A DNA stretch of 34,440 nucleotides, taken from contig NZ_AQOH01000071.1 in assembly GCF_000364705.1 (NCBI RefSeq), positions 1 through 34,440 of the forward strand. The letters are read 5' to 3'. This DNA comes from Pseudomonas fuscovaginae SE-1 (GTDB lineage: Bacteria > Pseudomonadota > Gammaproteobacteria > Pseudomonadales > Pseudomonadaceae). Each line of letters opens with the position of its first letter. The stretch's first letter is position 1. The notes beneath the pieces were generated by a model. It was given only the letters and a program-made list of their open reading frames with translations, made no database searches and was not told where the DNA came from. Shown in pieces: positions 1-8,409 of the stretch. The position numbers and the translations under genes are program-made.

Positions 1-967
1 CCGCCCCCCGCCGCAGCGGGAACGGCTGGATCGGCTGCAGGCGCATCTGCACCCGCTGTTCGTTCTGGTTGTAGGGTGCCACCACCTCGCGCACCAGGTC
101 GCTGAGGTCGACTTCTTCCACCGACTCGTCGCGCCCATCACGGATGAAAGCGAGGAACTGGTCGAGAATCGCGTCCATGTCCTCGATATCGCGGACCATG
201 TCCGCACTCAGGTCACTGTGGTCGCCCATCAGTTCCAGGGACAGCCGCAGGCGGGTCAGCGGCGTGCGCAGGTCGTGGGAAACCCCGGCCAGCATCAGCT
301 CACGCTCGCGACCAGCCTGCTCGACGTCCTCGGCCATCTGGTTGAAGGCACTGTAGACCTCGGTCATTTCACTGGGCGTGTCGCTGATCGGCAGGCGCAC
401 GCTGCGCCCCTGGCCCAGTTGCCGCGCGGCAAAGACCAGGCGTTTCAGCGGCTGGTTGAGCTGGCTGACGAAAATCCAGGCCGAGGCCGTCGACAACAAC
501 CCGATCGCCAGGAACCAGCCCAGCACGCTCCAGATCTTCTGCCCCCGCAGCGGGTGCGGATACAACGGCACCTTCAACCAGCCGGCGCCCAGGCTCGGCG
601 CACGCACCCACAGGGCGGGTGGCGCATGCATGCGCAGGCGGACTTCGGTATCGGCGCCGAGTTCGGCCTGCATCTGCCGCTGGTAGATCTCGCTGTACGG
701 CCAGTGCTGCTCGCCTTCCGGCACGCCACCGCTGACCACGCGGATCAGCCCCGCCGCCTCGGCGATCTTGTCGCGATCGTCCTCGTCGGCCGCCCAGTAG
801 GCACGCAGGGTCAGCGCCACGCCGTGGCTGTACTGGCGGTCCACCAGGACATCCTCGTTCATCAGCAGATAGACCAGGGTCAGCGCCTTGGAGAACAGCA
901 CCACGATGAGCACCAGCCAGAGGGTGCGCGAGAAGAAGCTTTGGGGAAACCAGACAGGGGTCTTCAT
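1..967 (-). CDS. envZ: Sensor histidine kinase EnvZ/AmgS (3' truncated by window edge)
   Basis: This is the inner-membrane sensor kinase that partners the OmpR regulator encoded just upstream. It begins at ATG 965-967 (MKTPVWFPQSFF...) and reads without a stop to base 1, giving 322 residues of a family usually near 440. The first TM segment is at about residues 15-35 (LWLVLIVVLFSKALTLVYLL). A periplasmic sensor loop follows, then a second TM segment (VLGWFLAIGLLSTASAWIFV), a HAMP region (LNQPLKRLVFAARQLGQG), and the H-box AGVSHDLRTPLTRLRL. The phospho-acceptor His is at about residue 231 (codon complement 275-277). The ATP-binding domain lies mostly outside the window. In P. aeruginosa the orthologue is called AmgS and is tied to aminoglycoside and envelope-stress tolerance (from memory). 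It lies 116 bp downstream of ompR in the same direction, with a REP-like hairpin in the gap. Confidence 0.93.
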   Translation of the reverse strand, partial: MKTPVWFPQSFFSRTLWLVLIVVLFSKALTLVYLLMNEDVLVDRQYSHGVALTLRAYWAADEDDRDKIAEAAGLIRVVSGGVPEGEQHWPYSEIYQRQMQAELGADTEVRLRMHAPPALWVRAPSLGAGWLKVPLYPHPLRGQKIWSVLGWFLAIGLLSTASAWIFVSQLNQPLKRLVFAARQLGQGRSVRLPISDTPSEMTEVYSAFNQMAEDVEQAGRERELMLAGVSHDLRTPLTRLRLSLELMGDHSDLSADMVRDIEDMDAILDQFLAFIRDGRDESVEEVDLSDLVREVVAPYNQNEQRVQMRLQPIQPFPLRRGA

Positions 968-991
968 AAATACAGCCGCTACATACTTTGC

Positions 992-1071
992 AGGAGCGAG
1001 CAGCCGGGCTCGCACAATTGCGGATCGCGACTTGCCCGGGCGGCTTGCGCACACCCGGGCAATTCGCTCCT
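992..1071. repeat. REP/REPIN-like inverted pair between ompR and envZ
   Basis: The arms AGGAGCGA (992-999) and TCGCTCCT (1064-1071) face each other. Each continues inward into a GC-rich, imperfectly matching segment that contains CCCGGGC/GCCGGGC. A second inner pair, CCCGGG, is at 1035-1040 and 1054-1059. The arm sequence (G)TAGGAGCGA...GCCCGGG is typical of REP sequences of the P. fluorescens group. Because it sits inside a two-gene operon, it may lower or stabilise envZ mRNA relative to ompR. That role is inference. Confidence 0.6.
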
Positions 1072-1083
1072 ACAAATCACCGG

Positions 1084-1824
1084 TCACTTGGTCGCGGCGC
1101 CATCCGGCACGAACACGTAACCCACGCCCCAGACGGTCTGGATATAGCGCGGCTTGGAAGGATCCGGCTCGATCATGCGACGCAGGCGGGAAATCTGCAC
1201 GTCGATGGATCGTTCCAGTGCATCCCACTCGCGGCCACGGGCCAGGTTCATCAGCTTGTCACGGGTCAGCGGCTCGCGGGCATGCATCACCAGTGCCTTG
1301 AGCACGGCGAATTCGCCAGTGGTGAGCATGTGCACTTCTTCGCCGCGCTTGAGCTCACGGGTGGCAAGGGACAGCTCGTAGTCGCCGAAGGTGACGCTTT
1401 CGTCCTCGCTGCCCGGCGCGCCTGGCACCGGGGCGGACTGGCGACGCAGCACGGCCTTGACCCGTGCCATCAGTTCGTCGGGGTTGAACGGCTTGGCCAG
1501 GTAGTCGTCGGCGCCCAGCTCCAGGCCCTTGATCCGGCTCAGTTCATCGCCCTTGGCGGTGAGCATGATGATCGGCACCTGGTTGTTCGCCGCGCGCAGG
1601 CGACGGCAGGCGGTCAGGCCGTCTTCACCCGGCAGCATCAGGTCGAGGACCACCAGATTGAACACTTCACGGGCCAGCAGACGATCCATTTGCTCGGTGT
1701 TGGCCACCGCGCGGGCACGATAGCCCTTGCTGGTGAAGAAACGCTCCAGCAGGCTGCTCAGCCCCGGATCGTCGTCCACGATGAGGATTTTTTCGCCTTC
1801 AGCAGTTTGTGCAGTGCTGCTCAT
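1084..1824 (-). CDS. ompR: OmpR-family response regulator OmpR/AmgR
   Basis: This is a 246-residue winged-helix response regulator phosphorylated by EnvZ. The receiver domain covers about residues 11-125. It has the acidic pair D17-D18 in ILIVDDDPG, the phospho-acceptor D61 in LVVLDLMLPGEDG, and the conserved Lys in IIMLTAKGDE. The C-terminal Trans_Reg_C domain covers about 148-240 and ends with SIDVQISRLRRMIEPDPSKPRYIQTVWGVGYVF in the usual recognition helix and wing arrangement. The ATG at 1822-1824 is preceded by a strong AAGGAG seven bases upstream, which fixes the start. envZ follows downstream. The P. aeruginosa orthologue is AmgR (from memory). The targets cannot be read from this window. 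Confidence 0.96.
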   Translation of the reverse strand: MSSTAQTAEGEKILIVDDDPGLSSLLERFFTSKGYRARAVANTEQMDRLLAREVFNLVVLDLMLPGEDGLTACRRLRAANNQVPIIMLTAKGDELSRIKGLELGADDYLAKPFNPDELMARVKAVLRRQSAPVPGAPGSEDESVTFGDYELSLATRELKRGEEVHMLTTGEFAVLKALVMHAREPLTRDKLMNLARGREWDALERSIDVQISRLRRMIEPDPSKPRYIQTVWGVGYVFVPDGAATK

Positions 1825-1850
1825 GGGTTGCTCCTTTGATCTCGGCGCGC

Positions 1851-1856
1851 ATTATG
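1851..1856 (-). promoter_or_regulatory. Possible -10 element for ompR-envZ
   Basis: On the minus strand the hexamer CATAAT lies 27 bases ahead of the ompR ATG, giving a leader of about 20 nt that contains the AAGGAG site. No good -35 hexamer is seen at 16-18 bases. Just upstream is the inverted repeat GGGCC-AGC-GGCCC (1857-1869), which would fall in the promoter spacer and could be an operator. This is a weak assignment from base pattern only. Confidence 0.3.
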
Positions 1857-1971
1857 GGGCCAGCGGCCCTCATGCGTATCCTGTGCATTGTTAGCAGATT
1901 TTTCCTCGACTACCAGCAAACAGCGCTTTATGCCTACACGCGCACAATCCCCCCAAGCCCGGAACGCTGGT

Positions 1972-1977
1972 TATAAT
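1972..1977 (+). promoter_or_regulatory. Candidate -10 box for tex (perfect TATAAT)
   Basis: The intergenic stretch 1825-2159 (335 bp) holds the divergent ompR and tex start regions. TATAAT at 1972-1977 matches the sigma-70 consensus and has a TG two bases ahead of it. No convincing -35 is visible. Transcription from here would give a leader of about 175 nt before the tex ATG, long enough to include the hairpin at 2097-2134. Confidence 0.45.
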
Positions 1978-2096
1978 GCCCCGCTTTCTGTGTCAGGCAA
2001 CGTCTGATCATTGCTGTTCGATGCCCTCTTTTTTACCAAGGCTCACAGCAATGTGCTGATTTCACGGGTCACAAGGTGCGCCTTTTGATCCCAAAC

Positions 2097-2134
2097 CAGG
2101 CGCGCCCGACAGGCCCAAAGGCCCGGCGCGCCTG
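2097..2134. promoter_or_regulatory. Strong GC-rich hairpin in the tex leader
   Basis: The 10-bp perfect arms CAGGCGCGCC (2097-2106) and GGCGCGCCTG (2125-2134) enclose a loop that holds a smaller GGCC...GGCC pair. The right arm ends 15 bases before the tex Shine-Dalgarno. There is no T-run after it, so it is not a standard intrinsic terminator. It could affect translation or mRNA stability of tex. A 10-bp direct repeat CTGATTTCAC (2056-2065 and 2132-2141) brackets it. Confidence 0.45.
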
Positions 2135-2159
2135 ATTTCACACTTTGTCAGGTGGTTTT

Positions 2160-4478
2160 ATGGACAGCATCAACAGCCGCATCGCCGAAGAACTCGGCGT
2201 ACGCCCACAACAGGTCGAAGCGGCCGTCGCCCTATTGGATGAAGGCTCGACCGTACCCTTCATCGCCCGCTACCGGAAAGAAGTCACCGGCAGCCTGGAT
2301 GACACCCAACTGCGACATCTGGAAGAACGCCTGCGCTACCTGCGAGAACTCGACGAACGGCGCGCCAGCATCCTCGCCAGCATCGAGGAACAAGGCAAGC
2401 TGACCCCTGCCCTGGCCCGTGACATCCAGCTCGCCGACACCAAGACCCGCCTCGAAGACCTGTACCTGCCGTACAAGCAGAAGCGCCGCACCAAGGGCCA
2501 GATCGCCCTGGAAGCCGGCCTTGGCGAGCTGGCCGACAGTCTGTTCAACGACCCGTCGCTGACCCCGGAAACCGAAGCCGCACGCTTCGTCGATGCCGAG
2601 AAGGGCTTCGCCGACACCAAGGCCGCCCTCGAAGGCGCCAAGTACATCCTCATGGAGCGCTTCGCCGAGGACGCCAGCCTGCTGGACAAGCTGCGCAATT
2701 TCCTCAAGCAGGAAGCGATCATCAGCGCCCGCGTGGTCGCCGGCAAGGAAGAGGAAGGCGCCAAGTTCCGCGACTACTTCGAACACGACGAGCCGCTCAA
2801 GAGCATGCCGTCGCACCGCGCCCTGGCGATCTTCCGTGGCCGCAACGAAGGCATTCTCGCCTCCTCGCTGAAAGTCGGCGACGAGCTGCCGGGCACCCTG
2901 CACCCCTGCGAAGGCATGATCGGCCAGCATGTCGGCATCCAGAACCAGGGCCGCCCCGCCGACAAGTGGCTGGGCGAGGTGGTGCGCTGGACCTGGAAGG
3001 TCAAGCTCTACACCCACCTGGAAACCGACCTGCTCGGCGAGCTGCGCGATGGCGCGGAAACCGAGGCGATCAACGTTTTCGCCCACAACCTGCACGACCT
3101 GCTGCTGGCCGCTCCGGCCGGCCCACGTGCGACCCTCGGCCTCGACCCGGGCCTGCGCACCGGCTGCAAGGTCGCCGTGGTCGACGCCACCGGCAAGCTG
3201 CTGGACCACGCCACCGTCTACCCCCACGTGCCGCACAACAAGTGGGACCAGACCCTGGCCATCCTCGCCGCGCTGTGTGCCAAGCACTCGGTGGACCTGA
3301 TCGCCATCGGCAACGGCACCGCCAGCCGCGAAACCGACAAGCTGGCCGCCGACCTGATCAAGAAATATCCAGCCATGCGCCTGACCAAGGTCATGGTGTC
3401 CGAAGCCGGCGCATCGGTGTACTCGGCCTCGGAGCTGGCCGCACGCGAGTTCCCCGACCTCGACGTGTCGATCCGTGGCGCCGTGTCCATCGCCCGCCGC
3501 CTGCAGGACCCGCTGGCCGAACTGGTGAAGATCGATCCGAAATCCATCGGGGTCGGCCAGTACCAGCACGACGTCTCGCAACTGAAGCTGGCCCGTGGCC
3601 TGGATGCGGTGGTCGAGGACTGCGTGAACGCCGTCGGTGTCGACGTGAATACCGCCTCGGTGGCCCTGCTGGCACGGATCTCCGGCCTCAACACCACCCT
3701 GGCGCAGAACATCGTCAGCCACCGTGACGAAAACGGTGCGTTCAAGACCCGCGCCGCGCTGAAGAAAGTCCCGCGCCTGGGCGAAAAAACCTTCGAACAG
3801 GCCGCCGGCTTCCTGCGCGTGATGAACGGCGACAACCCGCTGGACGCCTCCGCGGTGCACCCGGAAGCCTACCCGCTGGTCCAGCGCATCGCCGCCGAGA
3901 CCGGCCGCGACATCCGCTCGCTGATCGGCGACAGCGCATTCCTCAAGCGCCTGGACCCGAAGAAGTTCACCGACGAGACCTTCGGCCTGCCGACCGTCAC
4001 CGACATCCTCCAGGAACTCGACAAGCCAGGCCGCGACCCACGCCCCGAGTTCAAGACCGCGGCGTTCCAGGAAGGCGTCGAAGACCTCAAGGACCTCGAA
4101 CTGGGAATGATCCTCGAAGGCGTGGTGACCAACGTGACCAACTTCGGCGCCTTCGTCGACATCGGCGTCCACCAGGACGGTCTGGTGCACATCTCGGCGC
4201 TGTCCGAGAAGTTCGTCAAGGACCCGCGTGAAGCGGTGAAGGCCGGTGACGTGGTCAAGGTCAAGGTCATGGAGGTCGACATCCCGCGCAAGCGCGTCGG
4301 CCTGTCGATGCGCATGAGCGACACCCCCGGCGAGAAGATCGACGGGGCCCGTGGCTCGCGGCCAGGCAGCGCGCCACGTCAATCGCAAGGCAACGCTCCA
4401 CGCAAGGAAACCGCGCCCCCGGCCAATAACGCCATGGCCTCGCTGTTCGCCAATGCCAAGCAGCTGAAGAAACGTTGA
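2160..4478 (+). CDS. tex: Tex-family S1 RNA-binding transcription accessory protein
   Basis: This is a 772-residue full-length Tex protein, a cytoplasmic nucleic-acid-binding factor of the YqgF-like/HhH/S1 architecture. In other bacteria Tex has been tied to transcription processes and toxin expression. The N-terminal helical Tex domain is clear ([21 protein letters not shown] and PFIARYRKE, about residues 5-40). The YqgF-like domain starts near residue 322 ([17 protein letters not shown]). Helix-hairpin-helix motifs include [18 protein letters not shown] and [24 protein letters not shown]. The C-terminal S1 domain covers about 646-720 ([21 protein letters not shown]). A charged tail follows. 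The start is ATG 2160 with AGGTGG just upstream. An in-frame TTG at 2145 gives a non-conserved extension and overlaps the leader. The thioesterase ORF begins on the last base of the stop codon. Confidence 0.96.
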   Translation: MDSINSRIAEELGVRPQQVEAAVALLDEGSTVPFIARYRKEVTGSLDDTQLRHLEERLRYLRELDERRASILASIEEQGKLTPALARDIQLADTKTRLEDLYLPYKQKRRTKGQIALEAGLGELADSLFNDPSLTPETEAARFVDAEKGFADTKAALEGAKYILMERFAEDASLLDKLRNFLKQEAIISARVVAGKEEEGAKFRDYFEHDEPLKSMPSHRALAIFRGRNEGILASSLKVGDELPGTLHPCEGMIGQHVGIQNQGRPADKWLGEVVRWTWKVKLYTHLETDLLGELRDGAETEAINVFAHNLHDLLLAAPAGPRATLGLDPGLRTGCKVAVVDATGKLLDHATVYPHVPHNKWDQTLAILAALCAKHSVDLIAIGNGTASRETDKLAADLIKKYPAMRLTKVMVSEAGASVYSASELAAREFPDLDVSIRGAVSIARRLQDPLAELVKIDPKSIGVGQYQHDVSQLKLARGLDAVVEDCVNAVGVDVNTASVALLARISGLNTTLAQNIVSHRDENGAFKTRAALKKVPRLGEKTFEQAAGFLRVMNGDNPLDASAVHPEAYPLVQRIAAETGRDIRSLIGDSAFLKRLDPKKFTDETFGLPTVTDILQELDKPGRDPRPEFKTAAFQEGVEDLKDLELGMILEGVVTNVTNFGAFVDIGVHQDGLVHISALSEKFVKDPREAVKAGDVVKVKVMEVDIPRKRVGLSMRMSDTPGEKIDGARGSRPGSAPRQSQGNAPRKETAPPANNAMASLFANAKQLKKR

Positions 4479-4861
4479 TGGATATTCCCGAGGGCCTGAC
4501 CCAGAGTGCCTTCAGCGAGCTGATCGGCTGCCGCCTGCAACGCCTGGACACCGGCGTTGCCGAGGTGGCCCTGTCGCTGACGCCACAACTGCGCAACCGT
4601 GGCAACGTGCTGCATGGCGGCGCGCTGTTCAGCCTGGTGGATATCACCATGGGCCTGGCCTGCTCGGCCACCCACGGTTTCGACCAGCGCAGCGCGACCA
4701 TCGAGTGCAAGATCAACTACATGCGCGCGGTGGCCGAAGGCGAGGTGCTGTGCACCGCCCGGGTCATCCATCCCGGCCGCCGCACCCTGGTGGTCGAGGC
4801 CGACGTGCGCCAGGGCGACAAACTTGTCGCGAAAGCACAAGGCACGTTCGCTGTTCTCTAG
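4478..4861 (+). CDS. PaaI-like hotdog-fold acyl-CoA thioesterase
   Basis: This is a 127-residue single hotdog domain. The family motif NVLHGGALFSLVDITMGLA (about residues 43-61) holds the HGG turn and the Asp at the end of the central helix that act in catalysis. The C-terminal half (ECKINYMRAVAEGEV, ARVIHPGRRTLVVEADV) is the usual beta-sheet. Such enzymes hydrolyse acyl- or aryl-CoA thioesters in the cytoplasm, but the substrate cannot be told from the sequence. The junction with tex is TGATG (stop 4476-4478, start 4478-4480), so translation is probably coupled. It has no strong Shine-Dalgarno of its own. Its TAG stop (4859-4861) is the first triplet of a 164-bp palindromic element. Confidence 0.9.
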   Translation: MDIPEGLTQSAFSELIGCRLQRLDTGVAEVALSLTPQLRNRGNVLHGGALFSLVDITMGLACSATHGFDQRSATIECKINYMRAVAEGEVLCTARVIHPGRRTLVVEADVRQGDKLVAKAQGTFAVL

Positions 4862-5022
4862 TGGCCTGTACGGTTAATTCGCATACTCAAATTCGGGCCC
4901 AGGGGTTTGCCAGGCAAGGCGCCATGACGAGTCGTAGCAGGGCCACGGCGAGGAATGACAACGCTGTCTGGCGAAGCCATGGGCTCGGAGTTGAGTATGC
5001 GAATTAGCCACACAGGCCACTA
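4859..5022. mobile_element. 164-bp imperfect palindrome, MITE-like element
   Basis: The outermost 11 bases TAGTGGCCTGT (4859-4869) and ACAGGCCACTA (5012-5022) are perfect inverted repeats. Extended to about 61 bases per side (4859-4919 and 4962-5022), the arms match at roughly 49 of 61 positions, including an uninterrupted 15-base block AATTCGCATACTCAA. The central 42 bases are not palindromic. The direct repeat CTGTTC is found at 4851-4856 and 5024-5029, one to two bases outside the arms, and could be a target-site duplication. There is no transposase inside. It could also act as a terminator for tex-thioesterase. I have a memory of similar dispersed repeats in P. fluorescens genomes but cannot confirm it here. 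Confidence 0.6.
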
Positions 5023-5191
5023 CCTGTTCCGTCTCGATTTGGGTTAATTTCGGCACTGCATGCGCAGTGTCGGAATTTTCCTCCGGCGCCGCGTCCGACT
5101 CAGGGACGAAGTATCGGCGTTTTCCGACATTTACCAGGCGACAACGCCAGTTCTCAACTTCACCCTTGTAGACCGTCTTGCCCACCCCCAT
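4874..5191 (-). CDS. Doubtful small ORF running into the palindrome
   Basis: A 105-codon minus-strand frame starts at ATG 5189-5191. Residues 1-56 or so ([31 protein letters not shown]) have a plausible protein-like composition. The rest is translated from the palindromic element ([14 protein letters not shown]), and the plus strand of the other arm gives a near-identical peptide, so that part is an artefact of the repeat. No Shine-Dalgarno is visible before the ATG. It could be the 5' remnant of a small gene cut by the element, or simply a chance frame. I recognise no family. Confidence 0.2.
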   Translation of the reverse strand: MGVGKTVYKGEVENWRCRLVNVGKRRYFVPESDAAPEENSDTAHAVPKLTQIETEQVVACVANSHTQLRAHGFARQRCHSSPWPCYDSSWRLAWQTPGPEFEYAN

Positions 5192-5223
5192 ATTGGGGCG
5201 ACCGACGCGTGAAGGAATCCAAC

Positions 5224-6807
5224 TTGAGCGAACTTCTCAACCGCCGCCTGGCTCTGCTCGGCGAGCGCGACCACCTCTCCCTGCTTGAGCAGTGCCTGCA
5301 CGGCATCGAGCGCGAATGCCTGCGCGTCACTCCCGAAGGTCGGCTGGCGCAGACACCGCATCCGGAAGAACTCGGCTCCGCGCTGACCAACGAGCAAATC
5401 ACCACGGACTATTCCGAGTCGCTGCTGGAATTCATCACTCCAGCCCTCAACGACCCGGCCGACACCCTGGACAGCCTGGACAGGATTCATCGCTTCGCCT
5501 ACAGCAAGCTCGGCAACGAGTACCTGTGGAGCCCGTCGATGCCTTGCCCGCTGCCGGCCGAGGAAGACATCCCGATCGCCTATTACGGGACCTCGAACAT
5601 CGGCAGGCTCAAGTACGTGTACCGCCAGGGTCTGGCCCTGCGCTACGGCAAGACCATGCAGTGCATCGCCGGAATTCACTACAATTTCTCGCTGCCGGAA
5701 AAGCTCTGGCCTTTGCTCAAGCAGGCCGAAGGCTCCAGCGGCTCGGACCGCGACTACCAGTCGCTGGCCTATATCGCGCTGATCCGCAACTTCCGCCGCT
5801 ACAGTTGGCTGCTGATGTACCTGTTCGGTGCCTCCCCGGCGCTGGACGCCGGCTTCCTGCGTGGCCGCGCGCATTCGCTGGAGCAGTTCGACGCCGAGAC
5901 GCTGTACCTGCCCTATGCCACCAGCCTGCGCATGAGCGACCTGGGTTACCAGAGCAACGCCCAGGCCGGCCTGACGCCGTGCTACAACGATCTCAACAGC
6001 TATACCGACAGCCTGCGCAAGGCGGTGGCGACCCCCTACGCGCCGTATGTCGAGATCGGCACCCACAAGGATGGCGAGTGGGTCCAGCTCAACACCAACA
6101 TCCTGCAGATCGAAAACGAGTACTACTCCAACATCCGCCCGAAACGCGTGACCTACACCGGCGAGCGGCCGATCCAGGCGTTGATGGCCCGCGGCGTGCA
6201 GTACGTCGAGGTGCGCTGCCTGGACATCAACCCGTTCCTGCCGACCGGTATCGACCTGAACGAGGCGCGCTTCCTCAACGCGTTCCTGCTGTACTGCGCG
6301 CTGAACGACAGCCCGCAGCTCGAAAGCGGCGAATGCGGCAATGCCACCTCGAACTTCCTCACCGTGGTCAAGGAAGGCCGCCGTCCGGGCCTGCAACTGC
6401 AACGTGATGGCCAGGCGGTGGACATGAAGGAATGGGCCGCCGAGCTGCTGGAGCGGATCGCGCCGCTGGCCGCGCTGCTGGACCAGAGCCATGGTGGCGA
6501 TGCCCATAGCAAGGCGCTGGACGAGCAACTGGCGAAAGTCAGGGATTCGTCCCTGACCCCGTCGGCCCGGGTACTGGCGAGCATGACCGAGCACAAGGAA
6601 AGCTTCGCCCAGTTCGCCATGCGCCAGAGCCTGGCCCATGCCGAGTCCTTCCGCAGTCAGCCGTTGACCAAGGAAGCGCAGACCGCGTTCGAGGAAAGCG
6701 CCCGCCAGTCGCTGGTACAGCAACTGGAGCTGGAACAGAACGAAGTCGGTGATTTCGACGTGTTCGTCGGCGCCTACCAGGCGAGCATCCTGGCGATCAG
6801 CAACTGA
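5224..6807 (+). CDS. gshA: Glutamate-cysteine ligase GshA
   Basis: This is gamma-glutamylcysteine synthetase of the proteobacterial type (GCS group 1). It catalyses the first, ATP-dependent step of glutathione synthesis in the cytoplasm. At 527 residues it is full length. Diagnostic segments are [18 protein letters not shown] ([13 protein letters not shown]), [52 protein letters not shown], and [19 protein letters not shown]. The start is taken as TTG 5224 because AAGGA sits seven bases before it and the protein then begins (M)[12 protein letters not shown], as in its relatives. An in-frame GTG at 5209 has no Shine-Dalgarno. The upstream gap 4862-5223 (362 bp) holds the palindromic element and the doubtful ORF. 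No clear promoter was seen. Confidence 0.95.
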   Translation: MSELLNRRLALLGERDHLSLLEQCLHGIERECLRVTPEGRLAQTPHPEELGSALTNEQITTDYSESLLEFITPALNDPADTLDSLDRIHRFAYSKLGNEYLWSPSMPCPLPAEEDIPIAYYGTSNIGRLKYVYRQGLALRYGKTMQCIAGIHYNFSLPEKLWPLLKQAEGSSGSDRDYQSLAYIALIRNFRRYSWLLMYLFGASPALDAGFLRGRAHSLEQFDAETLYLPYATSLRMSDLGYQSNAQAGLTPCYNDLNSYTDSLRKAVATPYAPYVEIGTHKDGEWVQLNTNILQIENEYYSNIRPKRVTYTGERPIQALMARGVQYVEVRCLDINPFLPTGIDLNEARFLNAFLLYCALNDSPQLESGECGNATSNFLTVVKEGRRPGLQLQRDGQAVDMKEWAAELLERIAPLAALLDQSHGGDAHSKALDEQLAKVRDSSLTPSARVLASMTEHKESFAQFAMRQSLAHAESFRSQPLTKEAQTAFEESARQSLVQQLELEQNEVGDFDVFVGAYQASILAISN

Positions 6808-6822
6808 TCCTGCGCAGCATTC

Positions 6823-6946
6823 GAGGGCCTCTTCGCGGCCGTTCGGCGCCCGACAAGCCCTGCGTCTACAGGGGTTTTGAGTCGATCACGAATTCGTGAC
6901 CAGACACGAGCCCTGTAGCAGCGGGCTGGCCCGCGAATAGGCCCTC
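6823..6946. repeat. REPIN between convergent gshA and argA
   Basis: GAGGGCCTCTTCGCGG (6823-6838) faces CCGCGAATAGGCCCTC (6931-6946), differing at one base. Further in, TACAGGG and CCCTGTAG complete two opposed REP units. A 14-bp perfect palindrome TCACGAATTCGTGA (6886-6899) is in the middle. The element fills nearly the whole 164-bp gap between the two stop codons and probably forms a bidirectional 3' end. Confidence 0.65.
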
Positions 6947-6971
6947 AAGCCCTATCCAGGGGCTCGGAAGC

Positions 6972-8270
6972 TCAGAGCGCCTTCTCGAAAATCTTCGAAT
7001 TACGCTGGTAGTTGTAGAGCGACGCCCGCGCACTAGGCAGGCGCTCGACGCTGCTCGGGGCGAAACCCCGCTCACGGAACCAGTGCGCGGTACGGGTGGT
7101 GAGGACGAACAGGGTCTTGAGTCCCAGCGCCCGGGCGCGGGTCTCGATACGTTCGAGCAGTTCGTCGCCACGCCCACCATGCCGGTACTCCGGATTCACC
7201 GCCAGGCAGGCCAGCTCCCCGGCCTCCGAATCGGCAATCGGGTACAGCGCCGCACAGGCGATGATCATCCCCTCTCGCTCGACCACGCTGAACTGTTCGA
7301 TCTCGCGCTCCAGCACCTCCCGTGAACGCCGCACCAGGATGCCCTGTTCTTCCAGCGGGCTGATCAGCTCGAGCAGGCCGCCGACGTCCTCGATCGCCGC
7401 CTCGCGAACCCGCTCGAACTGCTCCTGGGCGACCAGCGTACCGCCACCATCGCGGGTGAACAGCTCGGTCAGCAACGCGCCGTCCTCGGCATAGCTGACG
7501 ATATGGCTGCGGGCCACGCCACCACGGCAGGCCTCGGCCGCCGCATCGAGCAGCTCGGCCTGGTAATCGCTGCCCAGGCGCTGCAGGTGCGCCGGTACCT
7601 GCTGTGGACGCAGTTCGCGGACCAGGTGACCATTTTCATCGATCAGGCCATGGTCGGCACCGAACAACAGGAGTTTTTCCGCGCCAAGGTCGATCGCCGC
7701 ACGGGTCGCGACGTCTTCGCAGGCCAGGTTGAAGATCTCCCCGGTGGGCGAGTAGCCCAGCGGCGACAGCAGCACGATGGAGCGCTCGTCGAGCAGGCGG
7801 TTGATGCCCTTGCGGTCGACCCGCCGCACTTCGCCGGTGTGGTGATAGTCGACGCCTTCGAGCACGCCGATCGGCCGCGCCGTCACCAGGTTGCCGCTGG
7901 CCACGCGCAACCGCGAACCCTGCATCGGCGAAGCCGCCATGTCCATGGACAGGCGCGCCTCGATGGCGATACGCAACTGGCCGACCGCGTCGATCACACA
8001 TTCCAGGGTCGCCGCATCGGTGATACGCAGACCGCGATGGTAGTGCGGGGTCAGGCCGCGGGCGGCCAGGCGGCTTTCGATCTGCGGGCGCGAGCCGTGG
8101 ACCAGCACCAGACGCACGCCGAGGCTGTGCAGCAGCACCAGGTCGTGGACGATATTGCCGAAGTTGGGGTGCTCGACACCGTCGCCGGGCAGCATCACGA
8201 CAAAGGTGCAATCGCGGTGGGCATTGATATAGGGAGAAGCGTGGCGAAGCCAGTTGACGTATTCGGGCAT
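6972..8270 (-). CDS. argA: Amino-acid N-acetyltransferase (N-acetylglutamate synthase) ArgA
   Basis: It makes N-acetylglutamate from glutamate and acetyl-CoA, the entry and anaplerotic step of arginine synthesis. The protein has 432 residues and is of the classical two-domain type. The N-terminal amino-acid-kinase-like domain (about 1-285; LHSLGVRLVLVHGSRPQIE, LLLFGADHGLID) binds the feedback effector arginine in this family. The C-terminal GNAT domain (about 290-432) has the acetyl-CoA loop in LAVNPEYRHGGRGDELLERI. The start is ATG 8270 (MPEYVNWLRHASPYINAHR). A longer in-frame start at 8327 adds a non-conserved hydrophobic stretch. The gene lies downstream of argE on the same strand with a 139-bp gap that contains a possible leader peptide and terminator. 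Confidence 0.95.
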   Translation of the reverse strand: MPEYVNWLRHASPYINAHRDCTFVVMLPGDGVEHPNFGNIVHDLVLLHSLGVRLVLVHGSRPQIESRLAARGLTPHYHRGLRITDAATLECVIDAVGQLRIAIEARLSMDMAASPMQGSRLRVASGNLVTARPIGVLEGVDYHHTGEVRRVDRKGINRLLDERSIVLLSPLGYSPTGEIFNLACEDVATRAAIDLGAEKLLLFGADHGLIDENGHLVRELRPQQVPAHLQRLGSDYQAELLDAAAEACRGGVARSHIVSYAEDGALLTELFTRDGGGTLVAQEQFERVREAAIEDVGGLLELISPLEEQGILVRRSREVLEREIEQFSVVEREGMIIACAALYPIADSEAGELACLAVNPEYRHGGRGDELLERIETRARALGLKTLFVLTTRTAHWFRERGFAPSSVERLPSARASLYNYQRNSKIFEKAL

Positions 8271-8285
8271 GACCTGAACCTGTAT

Positions 8286-8380
8286 AAAAAACAGCCAATG
8301 AAAAATGGGTGCAACGTGAAAACGCACAACGGGCTGTTGGTTATCGTCGGAACAGGCTTGGCGACACGCGCGCTCTCCTT
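8286..8380 (-). promoter_or_regulatory. Putative Arg-Arg leader peptide and terminator-like hairpin upstream of argA
   Basis: On the minus strand AAGGAG (8380-8375) is followed at seven bases by GTG (8367-8365), opening the frame M-S-P-S-L-F-R-R-stop (8367-8341). The two arginines are both CGA codons, rare in Pseudomonas. Directly after the stop, AACAGCC (8338-8332) pairs with GGCTGTT (8296-8290), and this runs into six T (8291-8286), a terminator-like shape. argA starts 16 bases further on. The region CTGTT (8355-8351) inside the leader frame could also pair with AACAG of the terminator arm. This is the layout of a ribosome-mediated attenuator, but it may instead be a plain argE terminator with a chance mini-frame. 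Confidence 0.35.
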
Positions 8381-8409
8381 ACTGGGTAATGAATGGTTTC
8401 GCCTGGCAT

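Noticed and set aside
2232..4388. 718-codon minus-strand frame opposite tex
   Set aside because: It is the antisense shadow of an intact tex gene. It has no ribosome site and no domain.
5209..5223. GTG at 5209 as the gshA start
   Set aside because: It has no Shine-Dalgarno and adds five codons not seen in relatives. AAGGA is correctly spaced only for the TTG at 5224.
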